From: an uncultured Erysipelotrichaceae bacterium
Lineage (GTDB): Bacteria > Bacillota_I > Bacilli_A > RF39 > UBA660
Direction of reading: 5' to 3'
DNA: 5,850 bases
Assembly: GCA_902795755.1 (NCBI GenBank)
Contig: CADBMO010000026.1
Location: 1 to 5,850, forward strand
This document shows positions 1-5,259 of the stretch, in pieces. Each line of letters opens with the position of its first letter. Position 1 is the first letter of the stretch. The notes beneath the pieces were generated by a model that was not told the DNA's origin, searched no databases, and saw only the letters and a program-made list of their open reading frames with translations. A program made the translations under genes and the position numbers.

Positions 1-804
1 AATACTATTATTTTTATTAAAGTAATTTAAATTACTTCTACCATGACAATAATCATATTTATCATGAACTACAGGTATTGCTAATCCGGATTCAGTAAAA
101 GTACTTTCTAAAAAAGTATGTGCTGTATTTGTTTCTATACCACTTAATATTTCATAAACTTTACTTGGCTTAATACTAATTGCATTTTTATTATCTAATA
201 TTTCTTTTATAATACTTGCATCACCATCTAAATAGTATTGTAATAAAATAGTCATTGGTATTAAAGTTGCTGCAAGTGATATAAAACTAAGTTCACTATC
301 AGTAACATCATATTTTATACTGGTAGCATCTAAAACATCATTTTTAGATAGTACATATTTATTTAAATCACATTTTAATGCATTAGAAACGCCATAATTA
401 TGCCCACCATAACTACATATTAATAAGTTTTTATATGGTTTTAAATTCATATGATTAATATCTCTTAAGGTGGTATTATGTGCAACAATATTATTTTTAC
501 TTTCAAGTATTTTGGTTGCAAAGGTACTAACAACATATGATCCACCAACCCCACTAACTATACAAGGATCTTTAATAGTTTGTAATTCTTCATTTATTTT
601 TTCTAAATTAGATTTGTCAAGTGCCTCATATACCCTGTCCGTTAATTTATTATAGTTTTCTTCCATACTAGGTTTATATTTTCTTATTTCATCATATGTA
701 ATTATATATCCATTATCAGAAAATAATTTTAGTTTTTCTTCTTTTGATAATGAATTATAATTCTTAATTACATAATTCATTATTGCATTATATCTATCAT
801 CCAT
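1..804 (-). CDS. SIS-domain (phosphosugar-binding) protein, 3' end cut by window edge
   Basis: The reading frame is open from the ATG at 804 to the left edge, giving 268 residues of a longer protein. GTAGGAGG lies 8 bases before the ATG, so the start is well supported. Residues 80-134 look like the first half of a sugar-isomerase (SIS) fold: a glycine-rich SGVGGSY loop at 84-90 at the end of a beta strand, then a second strand LLICSYGG at 127-134. Residues 231-257 (FLESTFTESG...HDKYDYCHGRS) resemble the Glu-rich helix and HG motif of the second SIS half. SIS proteins bind phosphosugars as isomerases, aldolase-like enzymes or sensors, usually in the cytosol; no signal peptide is seen. The gene lies 57 bp downstream of a WYL regulator in the same direction and probably answers to it. 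The substrate is unknown, and further genes may follow to the left. Confidence 0.7.
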   Translation of the reverse strand, partial: MDDRYNAIMNYVIKNYNSLSKEEKLKLFSDNGYIITYDEIRKYKPSMEENYNKLTDRVYEALDKSNLEKINEELQTIKDPCIVSGVGGSYVVSTFATKILESKNNIVAHNTTLRDINHMNLKPYKNLLICSYGGHNYGVSNALKCDLNKYVLSKNDVLDATSIKYDVTDSELSFISLAATLIPMTILLQYYLDGDASIIKEILDNKNAISIKPSKVYEILSGIETNTAHTFLESTFTESGLAIPVVHDKYDYCHGRSNLNYFNKNNSI

Positions 805-820
805 AATAAAAACCTCCTAC

Positions 821-840
821 ATAAGTAATATATCACTTAT
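821..840 (-). promoter_or_regulatory. Palindromic operator candidate over an extended -10 element of the SIS gene
   Basis: On the minus strand this reads ATAAGTGATATATTACTTAT, a 20-bp palindrome with one mismatched pair (827/834). It contains TGATATATT, one base from the extended -10 consensus TGnTATAAT, at 827-835. A start site about 7 bases on would leave a short leader holding the GTAGGAGG ribosome binding site of the gene starting at 804. No good -35 is visible. The overlap of palindrome and -10 suggests control by a dimeric regulator, most simply the WYL protein encoded just upstream. This is inference from position and symmetry. Confidence 0.45.
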
Positions 841-860
841 ATAGGAAGTATATCGTCATA

Positions 861-1448
861 TTAATATTTTTCTTTTAATAATTCTATTTCAACTACTCTT
901 TTTAATTCAAAATGCCTAATATCATTTCTAAGTTCACAAAACGCAGAACAATACCAATTACCTTTAAATAAGAATAATTCTACAGGTTGAATAATTCTAC
1001 TATTATTCCCTTTATCATAGGAAAAGTATAATAATCTAACTTTTCTATGCTCTTTAATCGCACGAGCAAAAATGTTATATCTTTCTTGCATAACGCCATT
1101 TAATTCAGCTTTCTCCTCTTTACTATTAATGTAAATCCCTCTAATTTTATCTTTTAAAATAATTAAACTATTTTTATCTTCGTTATCAAGATTAATATAT
1201 TTATCTAATAATTTATAATCGCTTTTTTTAAACTTACGTTCTGGTAGTCTTACACTATTATTAAGTACGTATCCACCATATGGCCCTTTTATTGAATCAA
1301 TGTATATTCCAGCTTTCTCTAATTCATCTTTGTACATTCTAATCATTCTAGGAGTTACTTCAAGAATTTCAGATAACTCGTTAATACTATATTTTTTACC
1401 ATTTGATAATAAATTAAGCATTGTAATTACGTTTGATATTTTTGACAT
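861..1448 (-). CDS. HTH-WYL domain transcriptional regulator (compact)
   Basis: This 195-residue protein has an N-terminal winged helix-turn-helix of the DeoR/HTH_11 type (about residues 4-60: NVITMLNLLSNGKKYSINEL, then VTPRMIRMYKDELEKAGI and the wing GPYGGY). Residues 127-190 form a WYL domain: VRLLYFSY strand, RIIQPVELFLFKGNWYCSAF, and the RHFELKRV end. The name-giving Trp-Tyr-Leu is WYC here (165-167). WYL domains bind ligands, in studied cases nucleic acids or nucleotides, and tune the attached DNA-binding domain. Many relatives are about 300 residues long with a longer linker, so this is a short form. The ATG follows AGGTGAT. The upstream remnant frame ends at 1457, only 8 bases before the start, and the SIS gene follows 57 bp downstream with no terminator between. 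It probably regulates itself and that gene. Confidence 0.85.
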   Translation of the reverse strand: MSKISNVITMLNLLSNGKKYSINELSEILEVTPRMIRMYKDELEKAGIYIDSIKGPYGGYVLNNSVRLPERKFKKSDYKLLDKYINLDNEDKNSLIILKDKIRGIYINSKEEKAELNGVMQERYNIFARAIKEHRKVRLLYFSYDKGNNSRIIQPVELFLFKGNWYCSAFCELRNDIRHFELKRVVEIELLKEKY

Positions 1449-1456
1449 ATTATCAC

Positions 1457-1695
1457 CTATTTATATAACACTTTTAAAAGTGAATCTTTATATTTTATAG
1501 CCTCTCCAATTAAATAATCGTTAAGTTCTTTTTTATCAATTATTTACCACCATCACATTGTTTTTTTATATGATGAAGTGTTAGTGTATTTTTTCTTGTT
1601 ATTTTATAATGTAACCAATCATAATTATTAGGTTTATATATTTTAATTAATTCTTCTAATAGTATTTGATTATCATTTTTGTATATTCTACCCAT
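1457..1695 (-). pseudogene. Degenerate HNH-endonuclease-like gene
   Basis: An ATG at 1695, preceded by AAGGGTGG and an extended -10 promoter, opens a 51-codon frame that stops at TAA 1540-1542. Its end, from YDWLHYKIT to LTLHHIKKQCDGGK, resembles the first half of small HNH nucleases: the W..y.I..k..LT.HHI pattern followed by GG. The expected second half, with its N..L...H..LH zinc/metal motif, is missing. Immediately after the stop a different frame is open for 28 codons without a start (1457-1543; IIDKKELNDYL through LLKVLYK) and ends at TAG just before the WYL regulator. The two pieces look like a gene broken by an internal deletion and frameshift, or two gene ends fused by a deletion. A genuine 51-residue protein is possible but could not form a full HNH active site. 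Confidence 0.55.
1469..1482. promoter_or_regulatory. 14-bp perfect palindrome upstream of the WYL regulator
   Basis: CACTTTTAAAAGTG is a perfect palindrome ending 21 bases before the regulator's ATG. It shares the AAGTG pentamer with the palindrome at 821-840, though the half-sites are arranged differently. It is a candidate autoregulatory operator. It lies inside the remnant reading frame at 1457-1543, so it could also be a chance pattern in AT-rich DNA. Confidence 0.35.
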
Positions 1696-1719
1696 AATAA
1701 ACCACCCTTGATGTTCGCT

Positions 1720-1728
1720 ATTATATCA
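1720..1728 (-). promoter_or_regulatory. Extended -10 promoter upstream of the HNH remnant
   Basis: On the minus strand this reads TGATATAAT, a perfect extended -10 (TGnTATAAT). The expected start site near 1713 would give a leader of about 18 bases before the remnant's ATG at 1695. A -35 box is weak (TTTTCT at 17 bp). With the HNH gene broken, this promoter may now mainly supply the WYL regulator and SIS gene, since no terminator is seen before them. Confidence 0.55.
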
Positions 1729-1830
1729 TAATTATCAAAAAAAGAAAATCTTAATATTTTTTCAAATGATAATCAAATCTCTATAATGATTATATTTATA
1801 TATTTAGTATAACAACTTATTAATCAAAAT

Positions 1831-1863
1831 GAAAATAAAAAACTCTTACTTTATAAGAGTTTT
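1831..1863 (-). terminator. Intrinsic terminator of the WG-repeat-like gene
   Basis: A 10-bp perfect stem (1839-1848 paired with 1854-1863, arms AAAACTCTTA and TAAGAGTTTT) has a 5-base loop. On the minus strand it is followed by TTTTATTTTC. It lies 38 bases past the stop codon of the gene ending at 1901. It separates that gene from the HNH/WYL/SIS unit. Confidence 0.8.
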
Positions 1864-1900
1864 ATTATTATATATTACAATATTAGAGTTAGAATATTTA

Positions 1901-2620
1901 TTATTTATATTTAACTCTTTTATCATATGATTTATCTGTTACGTCAACATATTTATTATTTGCATTTATTATCAATGCTAAATCTTTTTCATACTTTGTT
2001 AATACTTTAACTTCATCTTTTGTAAATAACTTTACTTCATTAATATCTCTTGTAGGAATCATATGACGAGCTATATAACCGTGCTTATCTTCTCCTATTG
2101 TACATTCTGCGAATCCATTATAATCAACATCAAATGGTACTGCTTGAGTTAATTTGGCTGGTAATAATTGAATACCTTTTTCATAATCAAAGTAAGTCAT
2201 TTCTTTTTCATTTGCATAAGCAGTTACTGTTTTACTATTGTTTTGAGATATAGAATCATAAATTGCTGGAACTATGATTTTCTCTGCCCCAGGAATTACA
2301 TTTCCTTTTGAATCACGTGTTAATTTAAAAATACCATATTTGTAGTCTACTTTATTATTTTTTTCTTTTTCAGCCATAGTATCATTATAATCAAAACCAT
2401 ATTTATCAAAAGAAAGTTCACCAAAAATGTATGTGTCAATATCAATCCATTCTAAATAAATATAATAATTTGTTAGAACTTTTTCCATAAGAGCAACCGC
2501 TTTTACAGGTAATCTTCTTTTTGCTATATTACCTTTATTATCAATACCAATAACCTCTTTGTCTGAAATACCCAAAGCATATAATTCATTTTCCTTTTCT
2601 ATCATTTCTTCTTTTGTCAT
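1901..2620 (-). CDS. WG-repeat-like protein of unknown function
   Basis: A 239-residue cytosolic protein with no signal peptide or membrane segment. I do not recognise a precise family. The middle has features of WG beta repeats: KYGIFKL at 94-100, then IIVPAIYDSIS at 115-125, and a second degenerate unit AVPF...GFAECTIGEDKHGYI at 160-183. The classic repeat has W/Y-G-x-I/V followed about 15-20 residues later by I-x-P-x-x-Y-D. An N-terminal stretch of about 90 residues and a C-terminal helical stretch (194-220) carry no recognised motif. WG repeats are usually thought to mediate binding and say little about activity. The start is fixed by AAAGGAGG 4 bases before the ATG and a strong promoter 20 bases upstream. 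It has its own terminator, so it is a single-gene unit. Confidence 0.65.
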   Translation of the reverse strand: MTKEEMIEKENELYALGISDKEVIGIDNKGNIAKRRLPVKAVALMEKVLTNYYIYLEWIDIDTYIFGELSFDKYGFDYNDTMAEKEKNNKVDYKYGIFKLTRDSKGNVIPGAEKIIVPAIYDSISQNNSKTVTAYANEKEMTYFDYEKGIQLLPAKLTQAVPFDVDYNGFAECTIGEDKHGYIARHMIPTRDINEVKLFTKDEVKVLTKYEKDLALIINANNKYVDVTDKSYDKRVKYK

Positions 2621-2640
2621 AATACCTCCTTTAGTGAATT

Positions 2641-2669
2641 ATTATATATATATTTCTTTTATATTTCAA
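2641..2669 (-). promoter_or_regulatory. Near-consensus sigma-A promoter of the WG-repeat-like gene
   Basis: On the minus strand, -35 TTGAAA (2664-2669) and -10 TATAAT (2641-2646) are separated by exactly 17 bases. The -10 ends 20 bases before the ATG, so the leader is only about 13 bases and starts just ahead of AAAGGAGG. This is the best promoter match in the window. Confidence 0.8.
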
Positions 2670-2680
2670 GTGTTTTTTTA

Positions 2681-2714
2681 AAATAATAAAATACTAACTA
2701 TTTCTAGCTAGCAT
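2681..2714 (-). terminator. Intrinsic terminator after tRNA-Thr, GAAA tetraloop
   Basis: On the minus strand the arms ATGCTAGCTA (2705-2714) and TAGTTAGTAT (2691-2700) form a 10-bp stem with two G-U pairs, closed by a GAAA tetraloop and followed by TTTATTATTT. It lies 41 bases past the end of tRNA-Thr and just upstream of the promoter for the next gene. Confidence 0.7.
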
Positions 2715-2755
2715 CTATTACTCTCAAACATAAAGGTTCAAGTATCAAATATAAC

Positions 2756-2829
2756 TGGTGCCTCCTGACGGAATCGGACCATCAATTCAGCCTTACCATG
2801 GCTGCGTTATACCACTTAACTAAGGAGGC
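2756..2829 (-). tRNA. tRNA-Thr, anticodon GGT, with an altered T-loop
   Basis: The minus strand folds as a 74-base cloverleaf with encoded CCA. The acceptor stem is GCCTCCT/AGGAGGC, the D stem GTTA/TAAC with loop AGTGGTA (G18 G19 kept), and the anticodon stem CAGCC/GGCTG with loop ATGGTAA. The variable loop is AATT, and the T stem GATGG/CCGTC has one T-G pair. Anticodon GGT reads ACC and ACT. G1-C72, C2-G71, G35 and U36 fit threonine identity. Oddities: the T-loop is TCCGATT, so position 55 is C instead of the near-invariant T (pseudouridine); position 32 is A instead of a pyrimidine; and position 48 is T instead of the usual C opposite G15. All stems are sound, so it is probably functional. 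Confidence 0.88.
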
Positions 2830-2838
2830 AACAAGTAC

Positions 2839-2866
2839 ATTTTATCATATTTATATAAAAAAGCAA
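2839..2866 (-). promoter_or_regulatory. Probable tRNA-Thr promoter overlapping a terminator
   Basis: On the minus strand TGATAAAAT (2839-2847) is an extended -10 one base from consensus, ending 9 bases before the tRNA, so transcription would begin at or very near its first base. A weak -35, TTGCTT (2861-2866), lies 16 bases upstream, inside the 3' arm of the preceding operon's terminator. Confidence 0.5.
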
Positions 2867-2893
2867 ATACTATTTTCTTCTTGTATTTGCTTT
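2857..2893 (-). terminator. Terminator formed by the end of the small-protein gene
   Basis: On the minus strand an 11-bp perfect stem AAAGCAAATAC/GTATTTGCTTT (2883-2893 with 2860-2870) has a 12-base loop and ends in a run of six T. The 5' arm encodes residues KANT near the C terminus of the gene ending at 2870, and the loop contains the last codons. It ends the patatin-HD-small protein operon just before tRNA-Thr. Confidence 0.75.
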
Positions 2894-3286
2894 CATTGAT
2901 TTATTATTATTACGAAGTTGTTTTTTCTTAGATACATAATTTATATCTTTGTACTTATTTAAATTAATATTTAATTCAAATTTACGCATATCATCATCAA
3001 AATCAAAAAGTGCAGCACATACACCTTGCATTTCACTATTTAATTTTGCTTTTTTTATTGTTTTTTCTTTTTGATTTATTATACCTACAATTGATAAAAA
3101 TTCTGAATTATTAAAAAACGTAACCATTTCATCATAATATATTCTAATTATATAATTATCAAAATGTATCTCGCTATATTTATCATCTTTTATAGAACAA
3201 AAATTAATATTGTACTTAATAAGAATCTTACATAAATATTTTTCTAATAATTTTGGAGATATAAATTTATAATTTATTATAACCAT
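2870..3286 (-). CDS. Small basic protein of unknown function
   Basis: I do not recognise this 138-residue protein. The first 80 residues alternate predicted helix and strand (a helical LLEKYLCKILIKY, then strands such as IIRIYYD and LSIVGIIN). A conserved-looking stretch LNSEMQGVCAALFDFDDDMRKFELNINL follows. The last 25 residues are rich in Lys, Arg and Asn (KKKQLRNNNKSMKANTRRK), a tail that could bind nucleic acid. There is no signal peptide or membrane helix. The ATG at 3286 is chosen because GGAG lies 8 bases upstream. A GTG at 3295 would lengthen it by three residues and overlap the previous stop, but abuts GGAG with no spacing. It is the last gene of the patatin-HD operon, 5 bases after the HD gene, so translational coupling is likely. 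Its 3' end doubles as a terminator stem. Confidence 0.65.
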   Translation of the reverse strand: MVIINYKFISPKLLEKYLCKILIKYNINFCSIKDDKYSEIHFDNYIIRIYYDEMVTFFNNSEFLSIVGIINQKEKTIKKAKLNSEMQGVCAALFDFDDDMRKFELNINLNKYKDINYVSKKKQLRNNNKSMKANTRRK

Positions 3287-3291
3287 AAAAA

Positions 3292-3873
3292 TCACTCCAT
3301 TATATTGTTATCATCATCAAATTTAACATCTAAAAAGCGTCTTGATGCCAAATAATCACACATATGTACAAATCTTTGATGATTGCTTTTTGGCTTTGGT
3401 AATTCTACATCACTATAACTATTAGTATTCCATGGCCCCATATGAGATGATATAACATGTACTAAAAACTCTATTTCTTTATCAGTGAATTCTGTTTTAT
3501 CTTTGTTTTCTTTAATATAATCACAAACTAATAATGGGTGCTCAAATTTAGTGTATTCAGATTTTTTAAACCCTGATTTTAATCCATCGTGCATTATTAA
3601 TCCAATAAGCATTAAATCTTTTTCATTATTAGTATATGCACCAGTTAATGCTTCATCATCATAAAACTCTTTAGCTATCCTAACAGCAGCTTTGGTATGT
3701 CTTAATAATCCACCTTCACCAAGTGAAAAGGAAGGATGATATTTACCAGTAGATGATGCTGGTACCTCAAAGAAGTAATCAGGTAATAATTCTATTAATG
3801 CTTTTGCAGAGTCTTTATATCTAGAATTTTTAATATATGATAATTCTTTTTTAAAAATATCAACTTTATTCAT
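3292..3873 (-). CDS. HD-domain phosphohydrolase, YhaM-like HD type
   Basis: This 193-residue cytosolic protein has the metal-binding residues of the HD superfamily in order: H59 (GGLLRHT), H95-D96 (IMHDG), H112 (FEHP), H144 (ISSHMGPW) and D173 (HMCDYLASR). These would bind one or two divalent metals to hydrolyse a phosphate ester, commonly of a nucleotide or RNA end. The YHPSF...GEGGLLRHT stretch and SSHMGPW resemble the HD domain of the exoribonuclease YhaM, but the RNA-binding OB domain of YhaM is absent, so it is not that enzyme. Stand-alone HD proteins of this sort are also found in phages. The start is fixed by AGGAGG 5 bases before the ATG; that sequence also encodes the final two arginines of the patatin gene, whose stop is one base away. 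It ends with TGA. The substrate is unknown. Confidence 0.85.
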   Translation of the reverse strand: MNKVDIFKKELSYIKNSRYKDSAKALIELLPDYFFEVPASSTGKYHPSFSLGEGGLLRHTKAAVRIAKEFYDDEALTGAYTNNEKDLMLIGLIMHDGLKSGFKKSEYTKFEHPLLVCDYIKENKDKTEFTDKEIEFLVHVISSHMGPWNTNSYSDVELPKPKSNHQRFVHMCDYLASRRFLDVKFDDDNNIME

Positions 3874-3874
3874 G

Positions 3875-5080
3875 TTACCTCCTGTTTATTATTGCATATA
3901 AATATATAGCACATAAAAACGCCTTAGGGTATATATTTATATATTTATTAATACTTTTTTTGTTTTTATTAATACCATTATAGATAAAGCTTATCAATTC
4001 ATAAGAAGTGTTATTTCTTGTAAATTTAATTGCCTTTCTTATTTTATCATATTTTACATATCCATTACTTAAAAATGCTTTTTTAATCGTTACGTTCATT
4101 ACTGACCCTCTATATATTTTAGTTGGATCAATTTCAAATAATTCCATCATGCATTCTATAATATCTAAGTAATTATTTTTATAATTATCTATAAAGACTT
4201 TTTTTGAATGCTTTGTAGAAATATACTTCTCATATTTATCAATTAAATTAGATAATCTAATTTGGTTTCTTTTATAATTACGTTTTAAAGTACCTTTTTT
4301 AAATGTATACTTATATCCATCTGCCTCGCCATATACTTTTAAGGTATCATTGTAACCTAATTTTGCATACTTTTGAGTATAATCACTTTCAAAAACTAAC
4401 AAACTACCAAGTTTTATTTTTGGTTTTATTATTACATGAGGCACTTTAATATTATTCATATTTTTAGTAATTCCAATTGCTGCCAAATCCACGATTATTA
4501 AGTTATCTGCTCCCATATCAAGTGCTAGTTTATACGGAATATTATCGTAGTATCCACCATCAACATATAAATCTTTACCTACTTTTACGGGTTTAAATGC
4601 TGGAAAACATGCTGCAGTTGCTAGTAAATAATCTTTATAATTTGATTTAGTAATTTCTTTTTTAGTAACATATTTTCCTTTGAAAGATGGAAAATGAGTA
4701 GTAGCTAATCCAAAATCAATGTTAGACTTTTTAAACTCATCATAATCAACCGCATAATCTATAATTTTAGATAGGCCATCCATTTCATAGCCGCCTTTAA
4801 ATAATCCTTTAGTGTATTTACTAAGTATCTCACGTCTACCTGCTTTGGTGTTATACTTACCTTTAATTTCCATGCTAGATACATAATCATAGTTCATATT
4901 GTACCAAGTTTTAAGACATTTTGAATAACTACCTTGTGACATCATTATACCATTTAAACCACCAATTGATGTTCCAACTACTATATCAAAATCTATATCC
5001 AGTTTTCTAAGTGCTTTCCAAACACCTAATTCATATGCACCTTTAGCACCACCACCAGATAATACAACTGCTGTTTTCAT
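3875..5080 (-). CDS. Patatin-like phospholipase family protein
   Basis: A 401-residue protein with the complete patatin signature: oxyanion glycine loop SGGGAKGAYELG (8-19), nucleophile elbow GTSIGG with Ser38, and the DGG motif with Asp174 of the Ser-Asp dyad. It should hydrolyse acyl esters of lipids. The patatin core ends near residue 200. GYNDTLKVYG near 245 is typical of the bacterial subgroup in which a poorly characterised C-terminal region follows, here a Lys-rich stretch to 401. There is no signal peptide or transmembrane segment, so it probably acts at the cytoplasmic face of the membrane. AAGGTGAT precedes the ATG. It leads a three-gene operon with the HD hydrolase one base downstream; the AGG AGG codons for its last two Arg are that gene's ribosome binding site. 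Patatins also serve as effectors in CBASS, but no cyclase is seen here, so a housekeeping or lipid-turnover role is equally possible. Confidence 0.93.
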   Translation of the reverse strand: MKTAVVLSGGGAKGAYELGVWKALRKLDIDFDIVVGTSIGGLNGIMMSQGSYSKCLKTWYNMNYDYVSSMEIKGKYNTKAGRREILSKYTKGLFKGGYEMDGLSKIIDYAVDYDEFKKSNIDFGLATTHFPSFKGKYVTKKEITKSNYKDYLLATAACFPAFKPVKVGKDLYVDGGYYDNIPYKLALDMGADNLIIVDLAAIGITKNMNNIKVPHVIIKPKIKLGSLLVFESDYTQKYAKLGYNDTLKVYGEADGYKYTFKKGTLKRNYKRNQIRLSNLIDKYEKYISTKHSKKVFIDNYKNNYLDIIECMMELFEIDPTKIYRGSVMNVTIKKAFLSNGYVKYDKIRKAIKFTRNNTSYELISFIYNGINKNKKSINKYINIYPKAFLCAIYLYAIINRR

Positions 5081-5102
5081 ACAATCACCTTCAATTACAT
5101 TT

Positions 5103-5111
5103 AGTATATCA
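5103..5111 (-). promoter_or_regulatory. Extended -10 promoter of the patatin operon
   Basis: The minus strand reads TGATATACT, one base from the extended -10 consensus. The expected start site is near 5096, giving a leader of about 16 bases before the ATG at 5080. No convincing -35 is present at 16-18 bp; that zone overlaps the plus-strand -10 of tRNA-Arg. Confidence 0.5.
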
Positions 5112-5126
5112 TAATTTATTAAAATA

Positions 5127-5135
5127 TGATATAAT
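5127..5135 (+). promoter_or_regulatory. Extended -10 promoter of tRNA-Arg
   Basis: TGATATAAT is a perfect extended -10, ending 10 bases before the tRNA. Transcription would begin near 5142, a few bases ahead of the mature 5' end. The -35 zone falls on the patatin promoter's -10, and no consensus -35 is seen. Confidence 0.6.
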
Positions 5136-5145
5136 TATAACATAT

Positions 5146-5222
5146 GTCCTTGTAGCTCAGCTGGATAGAGCACTCGCCTCCTAAGCGAGGGGTCGCGCGT
5201 TCGAATCGCGCCAAGGACGCCA
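5146..5222 (+). tRNA. tRNA-Arg, anticodon CCT
   Basis: A canonical 77-base cloverleaf with encoded CCA: acceptor GTCCTTG/CAAGGAC, D stem GCTC/GAGC with loop AGCTGGATA, anticodon stem CTCGC/GCGAG with loop CTCCTAA, 5-base variable loop GGGTC, T stem GCGCG/CGCGC with normal loop TTCGAAT, and discriminator G. Anticodon CCT reads the AGG arginine codon. It closely resembles the tRNA-Arg(CCT) of Bacillus in layout. Nothing is unusual, and it is a useful standard for judging the altered T-loop of the tRNA-Thr in this window. Confidence 0.97.
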
Positions 5223-5230
5223 TATAAATA

Positions 5231-5258
5231 AAAAAATACATAGAAATATGTATTTTTT
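5231..5258. terminator. Bidirectional terminator between tRNA-Arg and the HD gene
   Basis: A 12-bp perfect stem (AAAAAATACATA at 5231-5242 with TATGTATTTTTT at 5247-5258) is closed by GAAA on the plus strand. The A/T runs give a U-tract on either transcript. It can end tRNA-Arg on the plus strand (8 bases after its CCA) and the HD gene on the minus strand (one base past its stop). Confidence 0.8.
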
Positions 5259-5259
5259 A

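Noticed and set aside
470..655. Plus-strand 61-codon open frame
   Set aside because: It lies antisense inside the SIS gene, has no ribosome binding site, and the opposite strand carries a coherent SIS protein.
1300..1500. Plus-strand 66-codon open frame
   Set aside because: It is the antisense shadow of the WYL regulator's helix-turn-helix coding region, a by-product of AT-rich codons.
3287..3294. TGA read as tryptophan (Mycoplasma-type code)
   Set aside because: All visible tryptophans are TGG, which would be unlikely in an AT-rich code-4 genome, and the next gene's ribosome binding site overlaps this TGA.
3287..3295. GTG start at 3295 for the 138-residue protein
   Set aside because: GGAG abuts this GTG with no spacing, while it stands 8 bases before the ATG at 3286.
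2870..5080. A CBASS-type anti-phage system built on the patatin
   Set aside because: No CD-NTase cyclase or CBASS ancillary gene is present, and patatin-like phospholipases are common outside defence loci.
2756..5222. tRNA genes as integration sites of a mobile element
   Set aside because: I found no integrase and no direct repeat of either tRNA's 3' end within the window.
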